A DNA stretch of 64,000 nucleotides from Halictus rubicundus (taxonomy: Eukaryota > Arthropoda > Insecta > Hymenoptera > Halictidae), in the NCBI RefSeq assembly GCF_050948215.1, contig NC_135163.1:4154001-4218000 (forward strand), read 5' to 3'. Shown piece by piece: positions 34,730 to 48,700 of the stretch. The stretch's first letter is position 1. The number at the start of each line of letters is the position of its first letter. The notes beneath the pieces are model-generated. The model had not been told where the DNA came from. It ran no database searches and saw only the letters and a list, made by a program, of their open reading frames with translations. The position numbers were made by a program, and so were the translations under genes.

Positions 34730-37700
34730 ATGAATGGGGACATTGGGAAGCTCCAACCAGGGGCGGTTTATCCAGCCACCCCTGAACCCTTGGGTTCAGT
34801 TGGGGGTGCAATTGGAAACGCTGCAACCAATTTGGAATACAACGCCATGAATGGTGCTCCAACTGGAACTGAATTAATATTAGAGGCAGGTGTTGGTAAT
34901 TTGGAACCCTCGCCGCAGCATGCCATAGGTATAGGAGGTGCTGCAGGTTACGGTCCAGTGGATGTTGCTGCTTTAGGTGATGTGCCAAATCAAACTGCTC
35001 CAATGGCTGATTTATCATCCCCTGGTATACCTTTGGAACAATTAAAACAAATGCTCTCTTCCCAACTTGAATATTATTTCTCCAGGTAATTATATATACA
35101 TCTAATATCAATATTATATTATCTTTGCGAATAAATACACACCTTTAATTGTCTATCAAACTTGAGGAACACTAATATGCTATGTTACCTTCTTTTATTA
35201 TTAGTTCTAATTTTTCATTGGACATCAAAACTGCCTGCTTTACTACAGTTTATTAACGTTATTTAAACATATGAATAATTATTTTTGAGTTTTTTTTTGT
35301 TATTTAATGTTTTGTGCATATTGTTATTTCGCCATAAAATCTTTTTTATAATAATACTCGGTACAATTACATTGTTATCAATGGTATATTAGAATATAAA
35401 GAAGATATACGTTCATTATTAGTATACATTTACTGTAAAGGTTACATATTTCACCAAAGACATAGCATTTCATACGTACTTCAGTAAAATAAGTAACATT
35501 GAGGTTTATAAGTTAATTTGAAGTTATCAGAATGTATGTGGGTCCTTAAGCATGGGGTTAAACAGTAGAATAACCATCATGTTTCAAATATAGATTAGTA
35601 TTCCTTGAAATATTGTAAAAGCATACTATATGTATATTTATTTTTTAGAGAAAATTTAGCTAATGATACATATTTATTATCACAAATGGATAATGATCAA
35701 TATGTACCAATATGGACAGTAGCAAATTTTAACCAAGTGAAAAAATTAACAAAAGATATAAAACTTATAACGGAGGTTTTAAGAGAGTCTCCTAATGTAC
35801 AAGTTGACGAAGAAGGACAAAAAGTAAGACCTAATCATAAACGATGTATTGTAATTCTACGTGAAATACCAGATAGTACTCCACTGGAAGATGTGAAGGT
35901 GAAAAAGTATTAATATCTTATACTTTTATTAACTGTTACTATTATTATTGTTGCTGTTGTAATTATTAGTACTGCGAATATCACTTCTATTCTCATTTGA
36001 CAAGAATTAATAAAACTCTATTTCAACTTGTAGAACCTATTCTCTGGAGAAGGATGTCCAAGGTTTATTTCATGTGAATTTGCCCATAATAGTTCTTGGT
36101 ATGTAACATTTGAATCCGACGAAGATGCTCAGAAGGCCTATAGGTTTTTACGTGAAGAAGTTCGGGAGTTTCAGGTAACTTACTATTATTAAATCATTGT
36201 TTTTATTTTAATTACATCTAGATTTTGCGGATAGTTTTAGTCTATACTTTACGAAATAATAAATGTTAAAAAATACCCTTATGCAATTCTGGATAATAGA
36301 ATGACAAACTCTCAGTTTATAAAAAAAAACATCATTAGTTGATATTCACATTGTTAATTTTCATTCTTTCATTCATATATAAAAGACTAATTAATTAATC
36401 ACTAATCATAATGGAGCAATTATCAAATATACAATCAATATACGTAAATTAAACGATTCATGTAGTGTGCAAGTTATATCAGTAGTTCTTTTATGTTAAT
36501 ATTTAATCCTAATAAGTTACTATTTATAATTCAGGGAAAGCCAATAATGGCAAGAATCAAAGCTAAACCAATGAATAGGCTACCAATACCAGCGGTTGCT
36601 GGAGTCGGTGGTATAAAAAATGGTTATAGAACTCCTCCGCCACCACCAGTTTACGATCCAAATAGCTACACAACTGGTCAACAACGCTTCCTTTACCCAA
36701 ATGGCACTACTATGCCACAAACCACTATGCCGCCATATGCCAATCAAGTTCATTTATATGTAAGTAAATAATATTATTGTATTCTCATTCTATTGGAATA
36801 TAATTATTCTATTTACATTGCAAGCAATTTAGCTTTGTAGTTTTTACATATATCTATTATTTGATAGAAAATCATTCACTCATAATGTCAATATATTTCT
36901 GTTAATATTAATCTATACAAAATCAGTATCCACTTTTCGAGCACTACTAAATTCAAGTTACAAAACATTTAAAAGATTTGAAATGTACATATTTTTTATA
37001 GTAATTAAGAAATGATAAACTCCATTTCCACTTTATGTAATTATTTGTACAGAAATTATGACATATGATTGAATTTATTCATTAAGAAAATGCCCTTTTA
37101 ATAGATTACCATACATTTAGTTGTTATACACAACGAAAAATCTTATCGTATTTATAGCATCAACCATTTTATCCTACTGGAATTATGCCTTGGCCACCAG
37201 CAAGTCCTGCTTATTTCGATATGTCAAGTGTTTTTACAATGAATGGTATGACACCGCATAATACATTTAAGCCACACAATACAAGATACAATCCTCGACA
37301 CAGGTACATAATTAATACTAATAATTACTTTGAATAATATACAATATGTATTTCTTTTATTATTGAATCTATATGCTATACTATGTAGTATCATATCCTC
37401 TGAAAAGTGCTGTTACCTACTTTTGCATATATATTTGTGCAAAAAATAAACCTTTAGTATATGTAATATACAATTTTGCAGTACAATCGACATTTTGTTT
37501 CCAAAATGTAATTATTAGAGGGTAATTAACCCGTCGGATCGGGACGGGTCGAATGTATCAGGATTCTCGAGAATGTCGATATACATATTCGAGAATATCC
37601 GACATTTTTGGGTTTTCGTACACCTCTAGTAATTATAAATTTATGTAATACAACAACATATAATTACAAATTGTTTGTTACTATATTGCATTATTAATTA

Positions 37701-39670
37701 ATTCATTAGTTTAAATCTATGTGTATATATAATACAAACATGTATATATATATATATATGTATAATACATGTTTGTACGTGTATGTGTGATACAGAAATA
37801 AGCAAAGAAATGGGTCTGAAAGACCAGCTTTGATGGATGGTGGTGGCAACATGGTGCCAATTGGTCGGACCTCACATCCACCTATAAGTGGAGCACCAAT
37901 ATCCTTAGGAGCAACCGTTCCAACCTTTACTTCGAGCTTGCCTACAGTGAAGCCAACTTCTTCTTCCTACCAGACCGGCACAAAGTTCCATTCCCCGCAT
38001 ACAACCATAGTGACTGGAGAGGTTCAGTATAGTAACAATCACTCGAAAGGGACACAGGAAAATGACGCTCAAACTTTGGACTCGGGAGTTCAATTTCCGC
38101 GTCATCGTATGCATCGTAGGACCAAAGACCAAGAAATGTTGTCCAAGGCTAATAGTAGCCCCTTACCATCGGTCAGAGAACCTACCCCGGCCAGTAATAA
38201 TAACACACAATGTAACCGAGGGGTACAATTCGATTTGGAAGCTTCTGCTTTTCCTCCTCTTCCTGGCCTAGATGCTGATCTTGCAAAATCCCATAATGCT
38301 TCAGTAGAGACTATCGGTACCGATTGTACGCAATCGCAGAATAGGCTTTCAGACGTAGTTAAAGGTACTGCAAAATTGAAAAGCGTTAAAGAAAAAGAAC
38401 CTGCAGGAACTTCACAACAGTATCAACAACCGACAAGTAACAGCAGTAGGTCTGCGAGTCCAGGGTCAAGTGCTGGTGGTCACACTGGTTCGCTAGAAGC
38501 CCCAACTGGTTCTGGCAGTGCAACGACTACTCCCGTTACATCTACAAATACCAGCTCTAATGCTTCTGCTAGCAACAATGACTCCACAGACATCGCTCTC
38601 AGCACCATCACTCTCACTCCCCCGTCATCTCCTGATAAGTGAGTGTGCTTTCTTCTTATACCCGCGCGCGATCGCGCAAAACACACGCACACGCATACAT
38701 ACATTCATACACACATACACAAACAGACTCATTAGATGCATACACGGAATCAGGAAAATGCATATACACATATTTACACACACGTACATGTATATGTATG
38801 CTGTGTAAATATATGTGTGTAATAGAGAACATGTTTTATTTTTATTGTAAAGGCTAATAGTTGTTTAATTACATTTCTAAAGTATTGCTTATTATAAATT
38901 ACTGTTAAAACTCTTTTAATTGCTTTTAATGATATATTTGCATATATTATACTATGTATATATGTATAGATATACACACGGATTATATTACATGAATATA
39001 AACACACGCACACGTACACAAACATCAGAATGATATGTACAGGAAGTCGTATAGAGCCTGAAAAAGAATGCTAAGCTATGTTTGATAGTGTTGGCTGCAT
39101 TATATTTGCGTGCTATGCTCTGTATGGTGGATGTGTATTAGTGAAAGTTATATAGTCCACCTATATTTTCATATCATCTATATAAGAAGGAAAGGGAAAG
39201 ATATTCATGATAGTCTATTAGTTTTAGTATATATTATGTTCTTTTAATATGGTATTATAGCAATATCGTTGAAGTTTATATTTAGTTACTCATTTGCAAA
39301 TAGGACAAAAGTAAAGTAATAAATATATTAGTTTGATGAAATAATATGAAACTGGAAGCATACATTTTGTTCTTCTAATATTGCAATTTTACATTGTGTC
39401 TTATCAGACTTTATTATTCCAAACAATTGAATTTTTATACATCTTCTTTTAAATGTAAAAATTATATGAAAATTCTTGAGTGTCCTATTACCACTACTAC
39501 AACTATTATTATTATTATTATCATCATCGTCGTCATCACCATCGTAATCATCATCATCATCATCACTGTCATCATCATTGTTACTACTATTATTAACTTG
39601 ATTATTGTTACTGCTACTATTGCTACTACTGCTACTACTACTACTATTGCTACTACTACTACTACTGCTG

Positions 39671-39736
<66 letters not shown>

Positions 39737-39737
39737 T

Positions 39738-39769
<32 letters not shown>

Positions 39770-39770
39770 T

Positions 39771-39807
<37 letters not shown>

Positions 39808-39827
39808 GCTACTATTACTATTACTAT

Positions 39828-39894
<67 letters not shown>

Positions 39895-42196
39895 GGTACT
39901 CCACTATAGTTCTACTACTACTGTACTACTATTATTTCTACTACTAATACTACAACTACTACTGCTGCTGCGACTACTGCTATGATTACTATTTTTATTA
40001 TGATATATTATTGATATTGTTATTATACTTTCCCTTTCTCAATTATATTATACTCATGTATAGTGCAGTAAGAAGTAGGTGTAACTTTCCTAAATTTACC
40101 AGTTATTTTATTATCCATGGTGGTTAATTTTGTAGGCGTGCTCAGTTGTTCTAATTTGCCATTTATTTCTATTCATTGATATACATACGTCTTCTTCCCC
40201 ATCGAGTGACAAATTATCTAATTATGTTGTTTTGAATGCCTCGCTAATACAGTTCTTTTATTAAAGAACAGATTGTTTGAATAAGAGCTGGTGCTCCACT
40301 CGATGAAAGAGCAAATATTAAAGCATAAAATGCTCAAATCAGGGTATTCATTTAATACGTATGTATGCAAGAATGTATGCAGTACTCTGAGGTAGCACAA
40401 TTTATAATACTTCTTGACCGTGTTACAGCGTCAAATGAACAATACATATGAACTAATCTATTATTCAGGGTTCTTTAATATATAATTTTATTATTATTAT
40501 TTTGTCACTGTCATCATTATCATTATTCATCATTGCCACTACCAAGATCTTCACCATGATTATCAATATTATTATTGCTATTGTAGCTACTAACATAACT
40601 ATGATCATCACTATTTCTTGCATTATAGTTATTGCTGAAACTATAATCGTTGTTCATATCATTTTTATAAAAATTGTCATCGTTGTTGGTATCATTATTA
40701 ATTCCACCATTCTTGTCATTGTCATGTTAATGATTCTCTTCATGATAACTATTATCTGTTAGTAATATTAAAATAATACTGTTACATTAACAGTCATTAT
40801 TGTTATCATTGTTATCAATTATTATTACTATAATTACTATTGCAATCAGTAGTTCCAATATTTTTACTGTCATCATTACTGCTACTATTACAATAACTAA
40901 TATATTAACTATCATTCGTCTTCAACTATCATAGCATAATCATCACAATTATCATTGATACATTGTTGCTGCTACTAATATTACTATTGTTGTTATTACA
41001 AATTCTGTTGTTGCTGCTGCTATTGCTTCTATTACTATCGCTATTGTTACTGATATGGATTCTAATACTTTATTTATTATTATTCTTATCATCATCCATG
41101 ATCATCATCATCATCACCATCATCACCATCATCATTATTTTTGTGATTTTGGACATCACAATAGTCATAAAATCATCCTCATTATCATTACCATTATGTC
41201 ATCAACATCATTGTCACTATCATGGTTACTATACTATTATTATTACTACTACTATTACTATTACTATTATTATCTATTATTATAATATTACGTTATGTTA
41301 TGCTATATTATATTATATTACAATTATTAATTGTTCATTTTCAAGTTACTCTTAAACGCATTTCAATTAAATTCTTAATTCTTAATATAAAATTAAGCTG
41401 TAATTTTTGGCACACGAGTATAATAAAAAGCATGGTTCATTATTAATGGATGACTATAGATTAATTGTCAGTGAAAGTAAATAAATGATGTGTATACTGG
41501 TTTGTTAAATAAGTGTTGCAATCTTGCAAGACCCATTCCCTTAACTATGTAGTGTTTTTGAATGGAAATGTACATGATAGTTATTATATTATTTTTGTGC
41601 ATGATATTTTAATGTGCACAGTCGTAAATATTGAATATATGTCTATTATACTTATGCACGTTCAGGTTTAGTCCTTTATTATTGAAATGCACCGCTGACA
41701 GATCTGTAAAGACTGACGATACGAACATGGTGAATGGAGTGGATGAAGCTGTTTCAAATGCACACGCGGGGGAAGACTCAGAACAAGTGACTAGGTGCCT
41801 ACTGCCTGTAATATCCCCAAGTAATGCCCCTACTGCCTCTCATAATTCCCAGTCGCAAGTGGGAGTGACGTCTACCTTTCCTCTCGTAAGTGTACTATTT
41901 TTTTTATTCTCATATCATGTTTTCTTTAAAAATTTAGTGTTGTTAGTTTTCAATTTTATTTAATCATACTTTGTTGTAAAGACAAAAAGTACTAGAAGTG
42001 AAAGATATAAATCGTGATTTAATCCAGAGTTGTAATCACTTACAGTATATATTGTATCGGTGTTGTTATCTTATTATTTTATACATTTTTTCTGTGTTAG
42101 GATCTTACGAGGCCAAGCTATGCCCAAGTAGCACAACATTGTCGTGAACTACCTTGTACAAAACATAAGACGGATGAAAGGGATGGAAATGTGTAA
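34730..42196 (+). CDS. Larp4B: La-related protein 4 (Larp4B)
   Basis: LARP4 proteins bind poly(A) and poly(A)-binding protein and stabilise or activate mRNAs in the cytoplasm. Eight coding exons: 34719-35085 (ATG at 34730), 35649-35898, 36034-36174, 36535-36759, 37158-37303, 37796-38638, 41666-41885 and 42101-42196. All phases agree; the product is 758 residues. The La motif spans about residues 99-185 (QLEYYFSRENLANDTYLLSQMD, then a VPIWTVANF stretch), followed by an RRM-like domain (RCIVILREIP through WYVTFESDEDAQKAY and KPIMARIKA). The rest is Pro/Ser/Thr-rich and disordered, with SAFPPLPG and a conserved PSYAQVAQ near the C-terminus. The exon 6 donor AA|GTGAGT contains a TGA in frame, so retaining that 3.0-kb intron would end the protein at once. 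An upstream 5' exon is expected near 33,084. Confidence 0.94.
37516..37628. mobile_element. 113-bp hAT-like MITE with perfect 8-bp target duplication
   Basis: The element starts TAGAGGGTAATTAACCC and ends with the inverse of TAGAGGTGTACGAAAACCC. It is flanked on both sides by the identical 8-mer GTAATTAT (37508-37515 and 37629-37636). TAGAGG ends plus an 8-bp duplication indicate hAT. It contains an inner inverted pair (TTCTCGAGAATGTCG and ATTCGAGAATATCCGAC region). It lies in a Larp4B intron and is related to the remnant at 55404. Confidence 0.85.
39480..41320. repeat. Large triplet microsatellite and decayed triplet-rich DNA in a Larp4B intron
   Basis: Bases 39603-39892 are nearly pure (ACT)n, about 95 units with scattered ATT, GCT and AAT interruptions; 39480-39600 and 39905-39990 are degenerate flanks. 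From about 40,486 to 41,320 there is more low-complexity DNA made of ATT, ATC and TCA triplets, probably an older eroded tract. The tract lies in the 3,027-nt intron between Larp4B coding exons 6 and 7. The long poly-Thr and poly-Leu frames over it are artefacts of the repeat. Confidence 0.95.
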
Positions 42197-45100
42197 ATCA
42201 ATATGTGAGTAATTATATTTGGCAGTGATTTCTATTATTTGAAAAGAAAGGAAAGTAATGCAACTAATTATGGAGTTAAAATGTAGTGAAATAAGCGCCT
42301 TTGCAGATACTACCGCAATGAATTTCAATATTTAGCTGTTATTCTTCATCTGGATTGTATGGATTAACTACCACTGCTTTTATCCTACACTGGATATAGT
42401 GGGTATGAAGAAAACTTTTTACATTGTACAGTGACTTCGCCTACAATGAATGTGGTATCGATTAACTATGAATCATAAAAGATTATTTGAAGAAACTCTA
42501 ATTCGCCGCATATATTTTAAAAATACGTTTGCTGGCAGGATAATACATTGTCTAGAAGAGTATTGTTATTGCTTTGGTTCTGTGATTTTGGAGGTACATA
42601 TTTGTTAGCTTGTAAAAATGTTAAACTAAGGTATTAATCTTTTAATTCCTTTCTCCTCTCCCTTTTCATAGCACAGGGCCGTAACTGGGAAATGTTTATC
42701 TTTGTGCCAAAACCTTGCTATGTGCGTACAGCTTAATGAATGTTCAGAGTGCAACGAAACTTATTCTCAAACAGAATGATAATTACAAAAAAAAAGCAAA
42801 AAAAAAAACAATGTAATTTCCAAAGCAGATAAATGATAAGGATATTCGAAAAGAACTATTTCTGTTTTCTAATAATTTTCCATGTTTTATTTGAACTACT
42901 TATAAGCAAGTTTTGCATATTTTCCAGAATATTAATGACAATTATAATGGGTGATTTAAAAATTAATTTTCAAGTGAAATAGTACTATGTCTAAGTTGTT
43001 CCATTTCGTGCATAAATATAAACAATCAAAATGAAAGCAAAACTTAAAAAGGATACATTACACATGACTTAATATTTGTTTTTGCTCTCATCTTATTACT
43101 TTCCACAATTAACTGTATTCAGTTTCCTTAAATGCTAACAATTAAAGAGTTACCAACATAGAAACCTATTATAAATGTTACATCTACCTTACATATATTG
43201 TTACAGCCCGTTTTTTCGAAAGAAGGATCCTTAGATATACGATGATATATCTCAAGTTTCTCTTTCAAAGAATAGTCCAGAAAATATTATACTGCGATTA
43301 TTATTTACTATTCAAAAACAATTCGAAACATGTTATTTGACGATTGCACCATAATAACAGTTGACAATGCAAAGTTGAGAGATTTATTAAATGCAAAAAG
43401 TTTTAAAATATTCATCTGCGTATTAAAATTAATCTGAAGGAAGATCTCGGTTTGTTATATTTTCTTCATTATATTTCATATATCTGCAGCAATTAATATT
43501 TTTGATGGTACAATTTATTAGTGAGTGCATTCTTCACAAAATTTACAGAGAGCATTAAAAGGTATCTAATGAAAAAAAGTATTAATTATGCAGCGGTTAT
43601 ATCATAATCATTGTATTATAAGATAAAAACATAAAATTGATATATTTGTACATGAAATTATCGATAGTTGATAAGACATGCATAAAGTAATATGATTCAT
43701 ACAGTACAGAAAACGATATAACAGAGGAAATTTATATAATACACTAGTAACTGAAAATATAACATTCCATGTTGCCTCAAGTACATTCTAGTATCTACTA
43801 GAAGCTTTAAAAATTTGTATTCCAAGCGGATGAGAAATAATAATATTAATAATAATAATAATAATGCACTACTTATTGTTATTGATATTCTGGAAACGAG
43901 ATCTATATAGATTTTAATTTTGTGTTTATCTTAAAAGAAAGGAAAAAAAGATACATTGTTACTACGTTTAGGCACCTATTTACGGCACTGACTTTTCTTT
44001 TTAATGATACTGTTATATGAGATAACATACGATTTAGAATTATGCTTTGGCAAGTAATATAAGAGTTGTCAGAAGTGTATGGTCTTTGAGCACACATTTA
44101 AGTGCCTCAAAATGTTGTGTATATTACAGGAGCTTGGCTTTAGATGTTATACAATTACATGTACCTATACATTATAGCAAAGGAACGCATATGATATATT
44201 TGTTACTGATATGCGTGCAGAAATCGAAATAATGAATATTTAAAAAAAAAAAAGAAAACCAATCTCCTGAACTATAAAATGATTACCAACGTGTATAATT
44301 ATATTTTACATTTATGATACTGCCTTTTAATTTTTTTTATATCTGAAACGATTAGCCGCAATGTTGGATATAATGAAAAATTTATTATCAGCTGTAAATG
44401 CATTAAGATATTATTTCAGTTTAAAATCGTGGTGCTGTAAACACTTTGCTTTAGGCTCATTCTTGTAGCACAACTTACATTTATTATATCTCAATATCTT
44501 TAAAAATCTGGTGTAACACAGTTAAATACATCGAGAAACAAGTATGATATATTTAATATCTACACATAAATTTATCTTTTCATTGGTAAATTCACTCGTT
44601 CAAAACATCAAATCTAACTAATTCTTTGGTACAATTGATATTTATTAAACGTACATTTGTTATCGTTCCCTTGATTATTTCTTTAATGTGTGCTTTATTA
44701 TAAAAAGAGTTTATACGCGCATACATCGTTTAAGCAGATTTCAAGAATACGCACGTTCAAAAATATAAATAAGAAAAGATTTGTTTTATTAATAAGGCAC
44801 TTCCAGAAAAAGGTATTGTTTAATCAATAAAATAGATACTAAATCTTTTCATTTAGTGGATTGCATTGATTTCAATATTATATGTATCTAGAAATCTCAA
44901 TACCTGTCTCTAAATTTCTATTTGTTTTTCTTCAGAAAGATTCATTTTTTTTTATAGTGGAAAGAGTGTATCATAAATTACTAGACATATGCACACTACT
45001 TTTGCCCAAAGTAACTTATATCTTTTCATTGTGTGTGCATTGTTACGATTAAAAGAGGAGACAAAGGTAGAAGTACTTTGTAATTAAACGATACACTAAC

Positions 45101-45672
45101 TTATTAAATAATTTTTTAGTTCGTACATGTAATGCACATTCACGAGAATTTACCGATAAAAAGATTAATATAAATACAAAAAATGCATATGTACTAAAAA
45201 AGAATTGGATAAGCATTAAAATACTTCTCGATTATAGAATTTTAGGAAACGTAAACGATGTTAAAGTGATTTGTCTTACTTTATGCGTTACCCCATAAAT
45301 TATGTATAGCTAATTATGTGTATGCTTTGAATATTTGTTTTAATTACCGCTACGAATTATATGTAAAAAATTTGAAAGTTGATTCCTCTCTATACATTGT
45401 CTCTACTAAATGTATGGAACTTAATGTAAGAAACGTTAAACTGTTGGTATATCATATACCTGTACGATACAGAGTGAGAAACAGACACACCAATACCTTG
45501 GATCTTAATGATCGCTTGTCTTGTCAGGAAGCATTAATTGTTTATGATAACTAGTGAAAGTATCTGAAACTTTTATGTTTTAAAAGTGTACAAGGAGCAA
45601 CACAGTAATCTTTTAAACACGAAAAGAGTTAAGAAGACAGTAAAAAGAGCTTTACATTGACAATGTAGTTTA

Positions 45673-45729
<57 letters not shown>

Positions 45730-48700
45730 TAAAAATACATACACGTTATACATATATGTATATATATATAATTATTTCATGTAAAAAGGTATAAGAATAA
45801 AAATAGTTTCAATGGTCCAGGGTAAGGGTGGCATACTGGGTTAAAATTGTGATTGGAATGTATGGAAAAGGTATATTAGGACTCCGTTCTTTTTTGATAA
45901 TCCTGTCACAAAATCGTGGCTGATAAACTTACGTTAACTCATTCATCAGAATAAACTGTGATTAGATTGAAGTCCAACAGAAATACAATGTATAATGTAC
46001 TCCGTTTCATAGGCTGCAGGCCTAGAAAGTCTGATTTTTTAACTACTATGAGAACTTGTGTATTATAATATGATCTACGACGTTTGTTTATTACTATGTA
46101 AAGTGACAAATTTCAAAATTAAACATTAATTACTGTTATTGGTTTTGCTTTTACTTTAGAACTTTTAATCTCATATTATTGTTAATAATAATACAACATG
46201 TACATTTCCGTTCGTTAAAAGAAAATTAAACGAAACTGTACAGATACAACTTACACGGAACATGGCCTAGCATTGTGAATAAATATAAAGAAAACTGATG
46301 TATTCTCGTAAATGTAGTGACAATTAATGAATCCGCATGGACATGGGATAAAAAGATATCCCTGCATGTAATTTTTATTCAGGGCATAAAGAAACTGCCA
46401 ATATCTTTAATACAAGAGACTGACAGTATCTTTACACAAGATGCAGATTCAATTCAAATCAACTCTGTTTTCGCGAATGAAAAACACATTTATTCGATGA
46501 CACTCAAAACGAAATCTTTATATCTTACGAGAAAGAAATCGAATTATTTTATACTTTTATCAAATACGTCTACATTTTATTTATTAACACAGACGTTAAT
46601 CATTACCTCGCTATGCTTATACTTTCTAGTCAATTCAACTTCGAAGATTCGTCGATACTTATTATTGCTCATCCTTAACAATAGTTATAGATAAAAGTTT
46701 AAAAATTAATATCATCTTGTGAGATATGATATCGAGAACAGATTGTATTGTATTTTTTGTCTTCCCTCTCCATCTTGTGTTACAGAATTTCTACTTAATA
46801 CGAATTTACACATGATATGTCGAATTATATATAATGCGTCGTTGTTTTAACCCATTCTTAAAAAAACAAGAAGAATCAGCGAACATTACAAAGTATAACA
46901 AAATTGTTAGTAAATTTGCAATTTCATTTCGTTAAAAGTTATATAAAGTGTCAATATTTAAAAATTTATACCCTACATTATTAATTGTTTATCATTAACT
47001 TCTGCTTATTTTACTTCATTTACGATGAAATAACGCTTATCAAAAAACAATGTTAAAGGTAATAGTTTAATATAAAAACAAAATAGACAAATTTCCACTT
47101 TATTATTCATTCAAAAAGACTAATTGTTTGTAAAAATTATTAGGTGTACGATACAGTAAATTATTTACGGACATATTTTTCTGAATATTTTTAGTTATTT
47201 TTATATTGAAATTCATAGCCCAAAACATTTCTTATGACTTGAAAAACCAAGTGTACAAAACAGTCATTAAAAGAACAAGTGTTTTCAAAAATTTCTTATA
47301 TACATATATATATACACATCGTAAGATTACTTTAAACACTTAACAAACTATCGCAGAAATTTTCATTGAAAAATTTATTGTAACGCAGCTGCGGTGACTA
47401 GGTTTTTAGATAAATATACAATAAACTATCGTTAAATATAAACGGAATAATATTACCTGAAAATTTTACCGTTTTGTCGTTTCGTACACAAAATTATGCT
47501 CTACTGAAACTGCGACAAACGCATTGTTATGTATACTTATATATTAGTTTAACAAACATTCCCGATTAAATTTTGATTGATCATTACTCTGCGTTTTTTC
47601 GCGTGTCTCGTTTACAACGCATTAACATGGTACGTCATGTCTATAGGTTCGATGAAAAATTACAATTTGTAAATAAGATTTATTTATAGTAGTGGGCACT
47701 GGACTACAATGTCGAAACTGAATGTTTCCAAAGATACAAAAAAAAAAAATAATAAATTGTAATTCTAATACGTTCTTCATCGCACATTGTAAATAGTCAA
47801 TTTGTCTTCTGAACAATTAAAAGCTGTTACATTGTAAAAACATATATTTCCTCAAAAGAGTATTAAATTTATCTTGCAATGTGTCATACACAGCTTCACA
47901 CAGAATATTTTATGTTAGAATTTATAATACAACATCGAATTATAACAAGTGTACATATTAATTATTATCCCCGTGCGAGAACATTAATTAATTCGAGCAA
48001 GTGATATTACACAATAATACTATGTTAAATCAAAAATTGTATTAACACGACCAAGATGAAGTTAGTTGAGCGGTTCTTATCTCTCGAATAGCCGAACGTT
48101 ATTGTTTATCTGTAATCAATAATTATACTTCTACAGAATTTGGTAACGGTTCATTACTTTAAAACTCTGCCAAGTACACTCACGAAGTCTGTACAATTTC
48201 AAGTAACAAAAGCATACGTATACCAACACCTATTAAATAATACAACAATACATCATTTGGATAGCACATATCGAATGATGCGAATTATTAACAAGAATGT
48301 TAAATGTTTGCAATATAATGCCATCGTTATAAAACCAAGTCTGTATTTATATAGGTCCAAGGAAAGCGATTTACAACGTGCCTGTCGTCGTTTATATAGA
48401 AACAATGTTCAATTTTTCATATAATTTCGCTGATCTCCTCCTAATATTTACATACACTCAGACCTTTCGTTAACTTTTAAGGGTTTATTTCGAGATCTGT
48501 CGTTATTAAAAGAAAGAAAGTGCAATTAAATTTCTGGATGATACATTATATCATTTAGGTACGCAAAAACCTGGCTCGTACGTATCACGAATTTTGGAGG
48601 GAAGCCTGGATACGAGAATAATTGATGATTCTCATGGATATCGCAAATGCTGCTTCTATAAAATCTTTAACGCGTCACACATGAGTTACATACTGCGGAC

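Noticed and set aside
39394..39985. Long frames of poly-Thr and poly-Leu
   Set aside because: They are translations of the (ACT)n microsatellite in different frames and lie in a Larp4B intron.
40502..41446. Isoleucine/leucine-rich frames that look like membrane proteins
   Set aside because: They follow decayed ATT/ATC triplet repeats, not genes; no family motif.
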